Source: Bacteroidaceae bacterium
Lineage (GTDB): Bacteria > Bacteroidota > Bacteroidia > Bacteroidales > Bacteroidaceae
Assembly: GCA_017558165.1 (NCBI GenBank)
Contig: JAFYWE010000178.1
Coordinates: 1 to 10,280 of the forward strand
Length of the DNA: 10,280 bases
Direction of reading: 5' to 3'
Made by a program: the position numbers and the translations under genes
Part shown: piece after piece, positions 1-5,677 of the stretch
How the letters are laid out: each line of letters starts with the position of its first letter
Position numbering within the stretch: the first letter of the stretch is position 1
The notes under the pieces: generated by a model
What the model was told of the DNA's origin: nothing
Database searches by the model: none
The model's input: the letters and a program-made list of their open reading frames with translations, nothing else

Positions 1-174
1 CTTGAAATTTTTATAGAACTTTTTTAGAGTGTTTTTTTATTTTTCAAAGGCGCATAGCGGGCTATGTAACTGCGAAAAAGAGAAAAACAGGCAAAAAAGG
101 GCATAAAAAGACAAGCACTTCTTGAGGACAATGTAAATAAAATTTTTGAAAGAAATTTAAACAGCTTCTAAGCT
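1..174. other. AT-rich non-coding leader upstream of porX
   Basis: No gene is seen here. Plus-strand frames entering from the left edge all stop within 27 bases, and all three minus-strand frames meet stops between 11 and 39, so no neighbour runs in from the edge. The stretch is rich in A and T runs and holds a short perfect inverted repeat, CATAGC-GG-GCTATG, at 53-66, which could form a 6-bp hairpin with a very tight loop or act as a protein-binding palindrome. The repeat is not followed by a T-tract, so it is not a convincing terminator. The region presumably carries the promoter of the porX-tsaE pair. Confidence 0.6.
141..148 (+). promoter_or_regulatory. Weak candidate -7 box for porX
   Basis: AATTTTTG matches five of the six fixed positions of the Bacteroidetes -7 consensus TAnnTTTG and lies 26 bases before the porX ATG. 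No good -33 TTTG is found 19-21 bases upstream; the nearest is CTTG at 121-124, only 16 bases away. The transcript leader would be very short. This is a pattern match in AT-rich DNA and may be chance. Confidence 0.22.
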
Positions 175-1725
175 ATGGCATACAAGTTACTATGGGCTGA
201 TGACGAGATAGAGCTCTTGAATGCCCACATAATATTCCTGCGCGGCAAAGGGTACGAGGTGACAAAGGTGACCAACGGCCCCGACGCCATCGAGGCCTGC
301 AAGGAGGAGGCCTTCGACCTCATATTGCTCGACGAGAACATGCCGGGACTTACCGGCCTTGAGACCCTTACGAGGATAAAGCAGCTGCACCCCACCACCC
401 CTGTGGTGATGGTGACGAAGAGCGAGGAGGAGGACATCATGGAACAGGCCATAGGCTCAAAGATAGCCGACTACCTGATAAAGCCGGTGAACCCCAACCA
501 GATCCTGCTCACCCTCAAGAAGAACATACACAGCAAGGAGATTGTGGCCGAGAAGGCCAACAGCGCCTATCAGCAGAACTTCGGCAAGCTGGCCATGCAG
601 ATATCGGACGCACGCACCATCGAGGAGTGGCAGGAGGTATACAGGAACATCGTATACTGGGAGTTGCAGCTTGAGAGCGCCGACACACAGATGCATGAGA
701 TGCTAAAGTCGCAGAAGGATGATGCCAACAACATGTTCGGGCGCTTCGTGAAGAAGAACTACATGGATTGGATGGCATCACCGCGCGAGGAGCGCCCCAT
801 GATGAGCAACGACCTGTTCCGCGACCGCATATTCCCTTTACTTGACAACGGCGAGAAGGTGTTCATGATAATCATCGACAACTTCCGCTATGACCAGTGG
901 CGCGTGCTTGCCGACGAGATAGGCAGCGACTTCGTCATCGAGGAGGAACTGTACACGAGCATCCTGCCCACAGCTACCCAGTATGCCCGCAACGCGATAT
1001 TCTCGGGACTCATGCCCAAGCAGATAAAGGAGATGTTCCCCGACCTGTGGGTTGACGAGGAGGATGAGGAGGGCAAGAACCTGAACGAGGAAGAGCTCAT
1101 AGGCACACAGATTGCGCGCTACCGCCGCAAGGACAGCTTCTCATACGGCAAGGTGCTCACATCGGCTGCCGCCGACAAGTACATGGACAGCATCAACAGC
1201 CTGGCAAAGAACGACCTGAACGTGCTGGTGATCAACTTCATAGACATGCTGTCGCACGCCCGCACCGAGTCGCTGATGGTGCGCGAGCTTGCCGCCAACG
1301 AGGCCGCATATCGCTCGATAACATTGTCATGGCTGCGCCACTCGGCAATAAAGAGACTGTTCGGCTACCTTGCCGACAACAAGTACACCGTTGTCATCAC
1401 CACCGACCACGGCAGCATACAGGTGGACACCCCTACAAAGATCATCGGCGACAAGAACACCAACACCAACCTGCGCTACAAGCTGGGCAAGTCACTCAAC
1501 TGCAGCAGCAAGGACGTGTTTGAGATAAAGGAGCCCGCGAAGGCATTCCTGCCGGCACCGAACCTGAGCACAAGCTACATATTCGCGACGGGAAGCGACT
1601 TTTTCGCCTACCCCAACAACTATAACTACTACGTACAGTACTACAAAGATACATTCCAGCACGGCGGTATCTCAATGGAGGAGATGCTGGTGCCATTGAT
1701 AAAGCTAAGACCGAAAGGATTATAA
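175..1725 (+). CDS. porX: PorX-type response regulator with PglZ domain
   Basis: The 516-residue protein is an orphan-type two-component response regulator of the PorX family. Residues 1-120 form a receiver domain with acidic pair D9/D10, phosphoacceptor D53 (LLDENMPG), T81 and K103 (LIKPV), so it should be phosphorylatable. After a helical linker (about 120-200), residues from about 225 to the end form a PglZ domain of the alkaline phosphatase superfamily. The expected metal and nucleophile positions can be read: D235 (IIDNFRYDQW), T266 (LPTATQYARN), D357 and H361 (FIDMLSHAR), D411/H412 (TTDHGS) and H496 (QHGG). In Porphyromonas gingivalis, PorX acts with histidine kinase PorY to control the type IX secretion system, and its PglZ domain is a zinc enzyme that cleaves cyclic or linear oligonucleotides. 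Whether this strain has type IX secretion is not visible. No sensor kinase is adjacent. One base separates it from tsaE, so the two are probably cotranscribed. Confidence 0.95.
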   Translation: MAYKLLWADDEIELLNAHIIFLRGKGYEVTKVTNGPDAIEACKEEAFDLILLDENMPGLTGLETLTRIKQLHPTTPVVMVTKSEEEDIMEQAIGSKIADYLIKPVNPNQILLTLKKNIHSKEIVAEKANSAYQQNFGKLAMQISDARTIEEWQEVYRNIVYWELQLESADTQMHEMLKSQKDDANNMFGRFVKKNYMDWMASPREERPMMSNDLFRDRIFPLLDNGEKVFMIIIDNFRYDQWRVLADEIGSDFVIEEELYTSILPTATQYARNAIFSGLMPKQIKEMFPDLWVDEEDEEGKNLNEEELIGTQIARYRRKDSFSYGKVLTSAAADKYMDSINSLAKNDLNVLVINFIDMLSHARTESLMVRELAANEAAYRSITLSWLRHSAIKRLFGYLADNKYTVVITTDHGSIQVDTPTKIIGDKNTNTNLRYKLGKSLNCSSKDVFEIKEPAKAFLPAPNLSTSYIFATGSDFFAYPNNYNYYVQYYKDTFQHGGISMEEMLVPLIKLRPKGL

Positions 1726-1726
1726 T

Positions 1727-2158
1727 ATGAACGAATACAGGATAACCATAAAGGGCCTTGAGGATTACCCCAGGGCGGCACGCGAGTTCGCAAAGCTGAT
1801 GGACAGAGCACGCATCTTTGCATTCTACGGAAAGATGGGCAGCGGCAAGACAACACTCATAAAGAGCATCTGTGAGGAGCTTGGCGTGGAGGACACCATC
1901 AACTCACCCACCTTCGCAATCGTAAACGAGTACGAGGACAGGGAACAGCGCACAATCTTCCACTTTGACTTCTACAGGATAAAGTCACTTGAGGAGGTCT
2001 ACAACATGGGCTACGAGGAGTATGTCTACAGCGACGCTTTCTGCTTCATGGAGTGGCCCGAACTTATTGAGGAGCTACTCCCCGAGGAGACCACAAAGGT
2101 GTACATTGAGGAGAACAGCGAGGGCGAGCGCGAAGTAAGGGTGCTGCTCAACGATTAA
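1727..2158 (+). CDS. tsaE: tRNA threonylcarbamoyladenosine biosynthesis ATPase TsaE
   Basis: The 143-residue protein is TsaE, the P-loop ATPase that works with TsaB and TsaD to make N6-threonylcarbamoyladenosine at position 37 of ANN-decoding tRNAs in the cytoplasm. Walker A is GKMGSGKTT at residues 35-43. It is followed by the family motifs SPTF (60-63), FHFDFYR (78-84) with D81 as the likely Mg-coordinating acid, and MEWPE (108-112). The length is normal for the family. The ATG follows the porX TAA with a single intervening base, which argues for cotranscription and translational coupling. The pairing with a signalling protein is probably positional rather than functional. The C-terminal tail is strongly acidic (many Glu). 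Confidence 0.96.
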   Translation: MNEYRITIKGLEDYPRAAREFAKLMDRARIFAFYGKMGSGKTTLIKSICEELGVEDTINSPTFAIVNEYEDREQRTIFHFDFYRIKSLEEVYNMGYEEYVYSDAFCFMEWPELIEELLPEETTKVYIEENSEGEREVRVLLND

Positions 2159-2178
2159 TGGTAAAAAATGTCACATGT

Positions 2179-2201
2179 TTTAAGATAAATTCTTAAATTC
2201 G
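2179..2201 (+). promoter_or_regulatory. AT-rich hairpin and weak promoter candidate between tsaE and the small gene
   Basis: The 83-base gap 2159-2241 contains TTTAAGA-TAAAT-TCTTAAA (2179-2197), a 7-bp AT hairpin. Overlapping it is TAAATTCG (2194-2201), which fits five of six fixed bases of the -7 consensus TAnnTTTG; no matching -33 TTTG is present at the right distance. The remaining leader up to the ATG at 2242 is A-rich, as is common for Bacteroidetes translation starts. The region may separate two transcription units, but read-through from tsaE is equally possible. Confidence 0.25.
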
Positions 2202-2241
2202 CGACATACTGACAAAACGTAACAACGAAAAGAACAAACAT

Positions 2242-2568
2242 ATGAGAATTAACGCAAACGCATCGGGCACAAGAACCATTGAGGTTACCGAGACCCAATT
2301 GCAGATAATCAGGAAATTTTCACTTCTTGACCGCCTGGCCGACAGCATGGGCATCATCAGCGAGGACTCGCTGAACAAGCTCCGCCTTACCGTGAGATCA
2401 CTCATCGCATCACAGGTGATGGACTCAAAGGAGCTGCTCGAGCTGTGCCTTGTGCTGTACCACGAGGACATGAAGGCTCTCGGTCTCAACAACCTCATCA
2501 ACTGCTACAACGAGTGGCTTGCAAGCCAGTTGGTTGCCGAAGTTGCACAGAACAGGGCGGATGAGTAA
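2242..2568 (+). CDS. Hypothetical protein, 108 residues, helical
   Basis: I do not recognise this family. The protein is 108 residues, soluble in appearance, with no signal peptide or membrane segment. After a short polar N-terminus it reads as a series of amphipathic helices (about 17-36, 41-58, 62-80 and 83-104) and has two cysteines, C69 and C88. No metal-binding pattern, helix-turn-helix or catalytic motif stands out. It is probably a real gene: it has an A-rich leader, the codon use resembles its neighbours, and its TAA (2566-2568) lies just inside the start of the next gene in the arrangement ATGAGTAA, typical of translational coupling. That arrangement suggests it is made together with the YgiQ-like protein and could be a partner or small regulator of it, but this is inference from position only. 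Confidence 0.75.
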   Translation: MRINANASGTRTIEVTETQLQIIRKFSLLDRLADSMGIISEDSLNKLRLTVRSLIASQVMDSKELLELCLVLYHEDMKALGLNNLINCYNEWLASQLVAEVAQNRADE

Positions 2569-4417
2569 GAGAAACGTCACCGACTGGTTGCCCACAACCC
2601 GCAAGGAGGCAGAAATGCGCGGTTGGGATGAGCTGGACGTCATCATTTTCAGTGGTGACGCCTATGTTGACCACCCTTCGTTCGGAGCCGCGGTCATAGG
2701 ACGACTGCTCGAGGCCGAAGGGCTGAAGGTGGCCATAGTGCCACAACCCAATTGGCAGGACGACCTCAGGGATTTCAAGAAGATGGGACGCCCCAGACTC
2801 TTCTTCGGAATCTCGGCCGGCTGTATGGACTCCATGGTCAACAAGTATACGGCCGCAAAGAGGTTCCGCAGTGAGGATGCCTACTCGCCCAACGGCAAGC
2901 ACAGCATGCGCCCCGAGTATGCAACGACCGTATACTCAACAATCCTCAAGCAGCTTTACCCCGGTGTCCCTGTAGTGATAGGCGGCATCGAGGCATCAAT
3001 GCGCCGTTTCACACACTATGACTACTGGCAGGACCGCCTACAGAAGAGCATACTCGTGGACAGCAAGGCCGACATACTTGTATACGGTATGGGCGAGCAG
3101 CCAATCACCGCCATTGCCGGTGCAATGAAGGAGCACTTGCAGGCAAACGGCAAGGAGTACATGACTGCAGACGAGGCAAGGGAACTGACACATGACATCA
3201 GACAGACCGGCTACATAGCACCAAAGAGCGGGGTTGCTGTTGACAGCACGGCCGACAAGGTTCTTGCACCGCACGTAGAGTGCCTGAAGAGCAAGGAGAA
3301 GCAGGCTGCCAATTTCCTCGCAATTGAGAAGGAGTCCAACAAGGCAAACGCCAAACGACTCATGCAGGAGTATGAGGAGGGTGTGGTTGTCATCAACCCG
3401 CCGTTCCCCACAATGACCACGGAACAGCTCGACCACAGCTTTGACCTGCCATACACACGCCTGCCCCACCCCAAATACAACGGTAAGCGCATTCCCGCAT
3501 ATGACATGATAAAGCACTCCGTGAACATCCACCGTGGATGCTTCGGAGGATGCGCGTTCTGCACCATATCGGCCCATCAGGGCAAGTTCATCGTCAACCG
3601 CAGCCAGGAGAGCATCCTGCGAGAGATTGAGGAGATTGCAAGGATGGAAGACTTCAAGGGATACTTGAGTGACCTTGGCGGCCCGTCGGCAAACATGTAC
3701 ATGATGAAGGGCAAGAACGGCGACTTGTGCGCGAAGTGCTCACGCCCCTCGTGCATACAGCCCAAAATATGCCCCAACATGAATATCGACCACAGCGCAC
3801 TGCTTGAACTGTACAGGAAAGTAGACGCGCTACCCTGCATAAAGAAGAGTTTCATAGGCAGTGGCGTGAGATATGACATGCTGCTCCATAAAACGGGCGA
3901 CAGCGCGCGCGATGCCGTCACCGCGCAGTACACCGAGGAACTTATAAGAAATCACGTCAGCGGGCGCCTGAAGGTCGCTCCGGAGCACACGAACGACACG
4001 GTACTGAGGCTAATGCGCAAACCGCCGTTCAAGCAGTTCCACGACTTCAAGCGCATCTTTGACCGCATAAACAGCAAGCATAACCTCAAGCAGCAGATTA
4101 TACCGTACTTCATAAGCAGCCACCCGGGCAGCACACTCGAGAGCATGGCAGAGCTTGCGGCAGAGACACGCCAGCTGAACTTCCACCTTGAGCAGGTGCA
4201 GGACTTCACACCTACGCCCATGACTATGGCAACAGAGATGTACTACACGGGGATCAACCCGGAGACCGGTGAAAAGGTCTACGTGGCACACACAATGCGT
4301 GACAAGGAGGCCCAGCGCAGGTTCTTCTTCTGGTACAAGCCCGAGGAACGCAAGGAGATTGCACAACTGCTACGCAGGATGGGAAGAACTGATTTGGCAA
4401 AGAAATTAGGTATATAA
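2561..4417 (+). CDS. ygiQ: YgiQ-family radical SAM protein
   Basis: The 618-residue protein belongs to the YgiQ (UPF0313) radical SAM family, widespread but of unsettled reaction. An N-terminal B12-binding-like region (about 10-300) precedes the radical SAM core with C327-x3-C331-x2-C334 (GCFGGCAFC), which should hold the SAM-binding 4Fe-4S cluster. Four more cysteines at 390, 393, 398 and 404 (CAKCSRPSCIQPKIC) could bind a second cluster. Further family landmarks are GPSANMYMM, HPGST and QDFTPTPMTMATEMYYTG, followed by the C-terminal DUF3362-type tail. I chose the ATG at 2561 because the sequence from MSKRNVTDWLPTT onwards looks like the family N-terminus. A start at 2519 would add 14 residues read through the end of the previous gene. 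The start overlaps the preceding stop by 8 bases, and the stop codon sits on the arm of the terminator palindrome. Confidence 0.95.
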   Translation: MSKRNVTDWLPTTRKEAEMRGWDELDVIIFSGDAYVDHPSFGAAVIGRLLEAEGLKVAIVPQPNWQDDLRDFKKMGRPRLFFGISAGCMDSMVNKYTAAKRFRSEDAYSPNGKHSMRPEYATTVYSTILKQLYPGVPVVIGGIEASMRRFTHYDYWQDRLQKSILVDSKADILVYGMGEQPITAIAGAMKEHLQANGKEYMTADEARELTHDIRQTGYIAPKSGVAVDSTADKVLAPHVECLKSKEKQAANFLAIEKESNKANAKRLMQEYEEGVVVINPPFPTMTTEQLDHSFDLPYTRLPHPKYNGKRIPAYDMIKHSVNIHRGCFGGCAFCTISAHQGKFIVNRSQESILREIEEIARMEDFKGYLSDLGGPSANMYMMKGKNGDLCAKCSRPSCIQPKICPNMNIDHSALLELYRKVDALPCIKKSFIGSGVRYDMLLHKTGDSARDAVTAQYTEELIRNHVSGRLKVAPEHTNDTVLRLMRKPPFKQFHDFKRIFDRINSKHNLKQQIIPYFISSHPGSTLESMAELAAETRQLNFHLEQVQDFTPTPMTMATEMYYTGINPETGEKVYVAHTMRDKEAQRRFFFWYKPEERKEIAQLLRRMGRTDLAKKLGI

Positions 4418-4467
4418 ATAACAAAGAAACAGGGTTCAAATTTTGAACCCTGTTTCTTTGTTATTTA
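4415..4467. terminator. Perfect 26-bp inverted repeat, probable bidirectional terminator
   Basis: Left arm 4415-4440 and right arm 4442-4467 are exactly complementary around a single central T at 4441. The inner part is GC-containing (CAGGGTTC/GAACCCTG) and the outer part is A-rich on the left and T-rich on the right (TTTCTTTGTTATTT), so a transcript from either side ends its hairpin in a U-rich strand. The left arm starts on the ygiQ TAA (4415-4417). It lies between two convergent genes, ygiQ (plus) and rubredoxin (minus, stop 115 bases away), which is where a shared terminator is expected. Confidence 0.88.
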
Positions 4468-4581
4468 ATTCATATCGACCAGCAGATACGTCAATCCACA
4501 TACTGAAAGAGACGGTGGTTAAAGGCTCGCAAGCATGAATTTCCAGCTTTCACCTTTCACTTTTCCGATTTCAGCTTGAAC
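4468..4581. other. Non-coding spacer with a small tandem repeat
   Basis: The 114 bases between the terminator palindrome and the rubredoxin stop show no gene. The only visible structure is an exact tandem heptamer, CTTTCAC twice (4547-4560), followed by the similar CTTTTCC-like continuation. On the minus strand this is the 3' untranslated tail of the rubredoxin message. A 21-codon minus-strand frame running into the palindrome appears to be chance. Confidence 0.5.
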
Positions 4582-4743
4582 TTACTCCTCGACTGCGAAC
4601 TCCTCCTTGCCTACACCGCACAAAGGACATACATAGTCCTCGGGAAGGTTCTCGAATGCAACACCTGGTTCAATACCCTGTTCCGGGTCACCTATTGCCG
4701 GGTCATAAACCCAGTGACATACTGTACAGATATACTTTTTCAT
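4582..4743 (-). CDS. Rubredoxin
   Basis: A 53-residue minus-strand frame reads as a complete rubredoxin, a small one-iron electron carrier of the cytoplasm. It has the two canonical knuckles, C6-T-V-C9 (YICTVCHWVYDPA) and C39-P-L-C42 (YVCPLCGVGKEEF), plus the aromatic residues Y4, Y13 and W11 and the typical acidic composition. Length and spacing of the four Fe ligands (Cx2C-x29-Cx2C) are normal for the family. In anaerobes rubredoxins pass electrons to rubrerythrin, superoxide reductase or flavoproteins in oxygen and peroxide defence; no such partner is in the window. The ATG at 4743 is preceded by an AT-rich leader without a clear Shine-Dalgarno. It lies 162 bases downstream of the sirtuin gene on the same strand, with its own promoter candidate between them. 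It converges on ygiQ. Confidence 0.96.
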   Translation of the reverse strand: MKKYICTVCHWVYDPAIGDPEQGIEPGVAFENLPEDYVCPLCGVGKEEFAVEE

Positions 4744-4793
4744 AATTCACGTTTTATTTAGTTCAACAATCTACGGTGCAAAAGGTTCAGTCA

Positions 4794-4833
4794 CCGCATC
4801 CTGATTGCGGATTGGACATCCAAGCCTCAATCC
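4794..4833 (-). promoter_or_regulatory. Possible structured leader of the rubredoxin mRNA
   Basis: Several short inverted repeats are packed into the 5' leader, between the candidate promoter and the ATG: CCGCA-7 nt-TGCGG (4794-4810), TTGGA-CA-TCCAA (4812-4823), and GGATTG (4809-4814) pairing with CAATCC (4828-4833). The last overlaps the first two, so alternative folds are possible. TTGGACATCCAA is also a near-palindrome that could be a protein operator. No known riboswitch class was recognised. The repeats are short and could be chance. Confidence 0.3.
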
Positions 4834-4839
4834 TCGCTG

Positions 4840-4847
4840 CAAAAATA
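4840..4847 (-). promoter_or_regulatory. Candidate Bacteroidetes -7 box for rubredoxin
   Basis: On the minus strand these bases read TATTTTTG, an exact match to the Bacteroidetes -7 consensus TAnnTTTG. It lies in the gap between sirtuin and rubredoxin, pointing at rubredoxin, and would give a leader of roughly 85-90 bases. The -33 element is weak: a CTTT rather than TTTG lies about 19 bases upstream. The DNA upstream is very AT-rich. Confidence 0.5.
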
Positions 4848-4905
4848 ACACTTTTTATTTAAAAGGAAAGCATTTATTTAAAATATTTACATTTTTGCAA
4901 TGATT

Positions 4906-5610
4906 TTATTTTAGCAAGAAAAGATAATCATCTATCAGTTGTTGCATACCCTCCGAAGCACCCTTTCTTATGACTGTGACATCACGTCTTGACACGGATA
5001 CCTCATTGGGATCGATCAAGTACACTGGTACACCGGCCGGTACATAGTTAAGGAGGCCTGCAGCAGGATATACGTTCAGCGATGTACCTATTATTACAAA
5101 GGCATCCACGCCACGCAATGAGCTTATTGCATCCTCCATAAGCGGCACACTCTCGCCGAACCAGACGATGAAAGGTCGCTTCTGCGAGCCGTCGGCCGCA
5201 AGGTCACCGAGCCTGACATCGAGGTTATCGGGTGACAGGGTCTCCACATACTCCATGTTATTGGGCTCAAGCGATGAGCATACCTTCATCAACTCTCCAT
5301 GAAGGTGGATGACATTGGTGGAACCTGCACGCTCATGAAGGTTATCGACATTCTGTGTAACCACTGTCACTTCAAAATCCTTCTCAAGCTGCGCCACAAG
5401 CTCATGGCCACGGTTAGGCACCACATCAAGCAGTTGCCTGCGACGCTTATTGTAGAACCCGAGCACAAGCTCTGGGTTGGCGCGGTAACCCTCGGGGGTA
5501 GCAACCTGCTCTACGGGATACTCATCCCACAGACCACCACCGCCACGGAATGTACTGATACCGCTCTCGGCGCTCATTCCGGCACCTGTAAGTATAACAA
5601 TCTTTTTCAT
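4906..5610 (-). CDS. cobB: Sir2/CobB-type NAD-dependent protein deacylase
   Basis: The 234-residue protein is a sirtuin, which removes acyl groups from protein lysines with consumption of NAD+ and release of nicotinamide. The NAD fold is marked by GAGMSAESGI (9-18) and FRGGGGLW, then TQNVDNLH (85-92), catalytic His H104 in HLHGE, WFGE (150-153) and GTSLNVYPAAGL (175-186). Y53 and R56 in FYNKRR correspond to the Tyr/Arg pair that favours succinyl or malonyl groups in SIRT5 and E. coli CobB, so desuccinylation is plausible. The zinc tetrad is not present: only C111 remains and no CxxC pair follows the catalytic His. I think this is common in Bacteroidetes sirtuins but cannot check here. The ATG at 5610 gives the standard short N-terminus. 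It starts about 24 bases after the susD hairpin terminator, and no clear promoter of its own was found. Confidence 0.93.
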   Translation of the reverse strand: MKKIVILTGAGMSAESGISTFRGGGGLWDEYPVEQVATPEGYRANPELVLGFYNKRRRQLLDVVPNRGHELVAQLEKDFEVTVVTQNVDNLHERAGSTNVIHLHGELMKVCSSLEPNNMEYVETLSPDNLDVRLGDLAADGSQKRPFIVWFGESVPLMEDAISSLRGVDAFVIIGTSLNVYPAAGLLNYVPAGVPVYLIDPNEVSVSRRDVTVIRKGASEGMQQLIDDYLFLLK

Positions 5611-5623
5611 GAATCATATGCTT

Positions 5624-5657
5624 ATAAAACAAATGAGAGGGCAACATAGCCCTCTCA
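5624..5657 (-). terminator. Rho-independent terminator after susD-like gene
   Basis: On the minus strand, a perfect 9-bp stem TGAGAGGGC/GCCCTCTCA (arms 5649-5657 and 5634-5642) with a six-base loop is followed by TTTGTTTTAT. It begins 20 bases after the susD TGA and ends the susC-susD message. Its T-tract comes within about 14 bases of the sirtuin ATG, so partial read-through may be how the sirtuin gene is expressed. Confidence 0.85.
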
Positions 5658-5677
5658 CCTGTTCAGTTATCAAGATA

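Noticed and set aside
2519..2560. Earlier start for ygiQ at 2519
   Set aside because: The extra 14 residues are read out of frame through the end of the preceding gene, and the family-like sequence begins at 2561 in a typical coupled arrangement.
3038..3577. Minus-strand open frame of 179 codons opposite ygiQ
   Set aside because: It lies wholly inside a strongly conserved gene, has no recognisable family features and no leader, and is best explained as an antisense shadow.
4467..4500. Short 21-codon minus-strand frame running into the terminator palindrome
   Set aside because: It is very short, is formed partly by the terminator arm, and has no family resemblance.
4576..4761. Plus-strand open frame of 61 codons
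   Set aside because: It is the antisense of the rubredoxin gene, whose four cysteine ligands and family sequence are unmistakable on the other strand.
5299..5649. Plus-strand open frame of 116 codons
   Set aside because: It overlaps the first half of the sirtuin in antisense and runs through the susD terminator; no family features.
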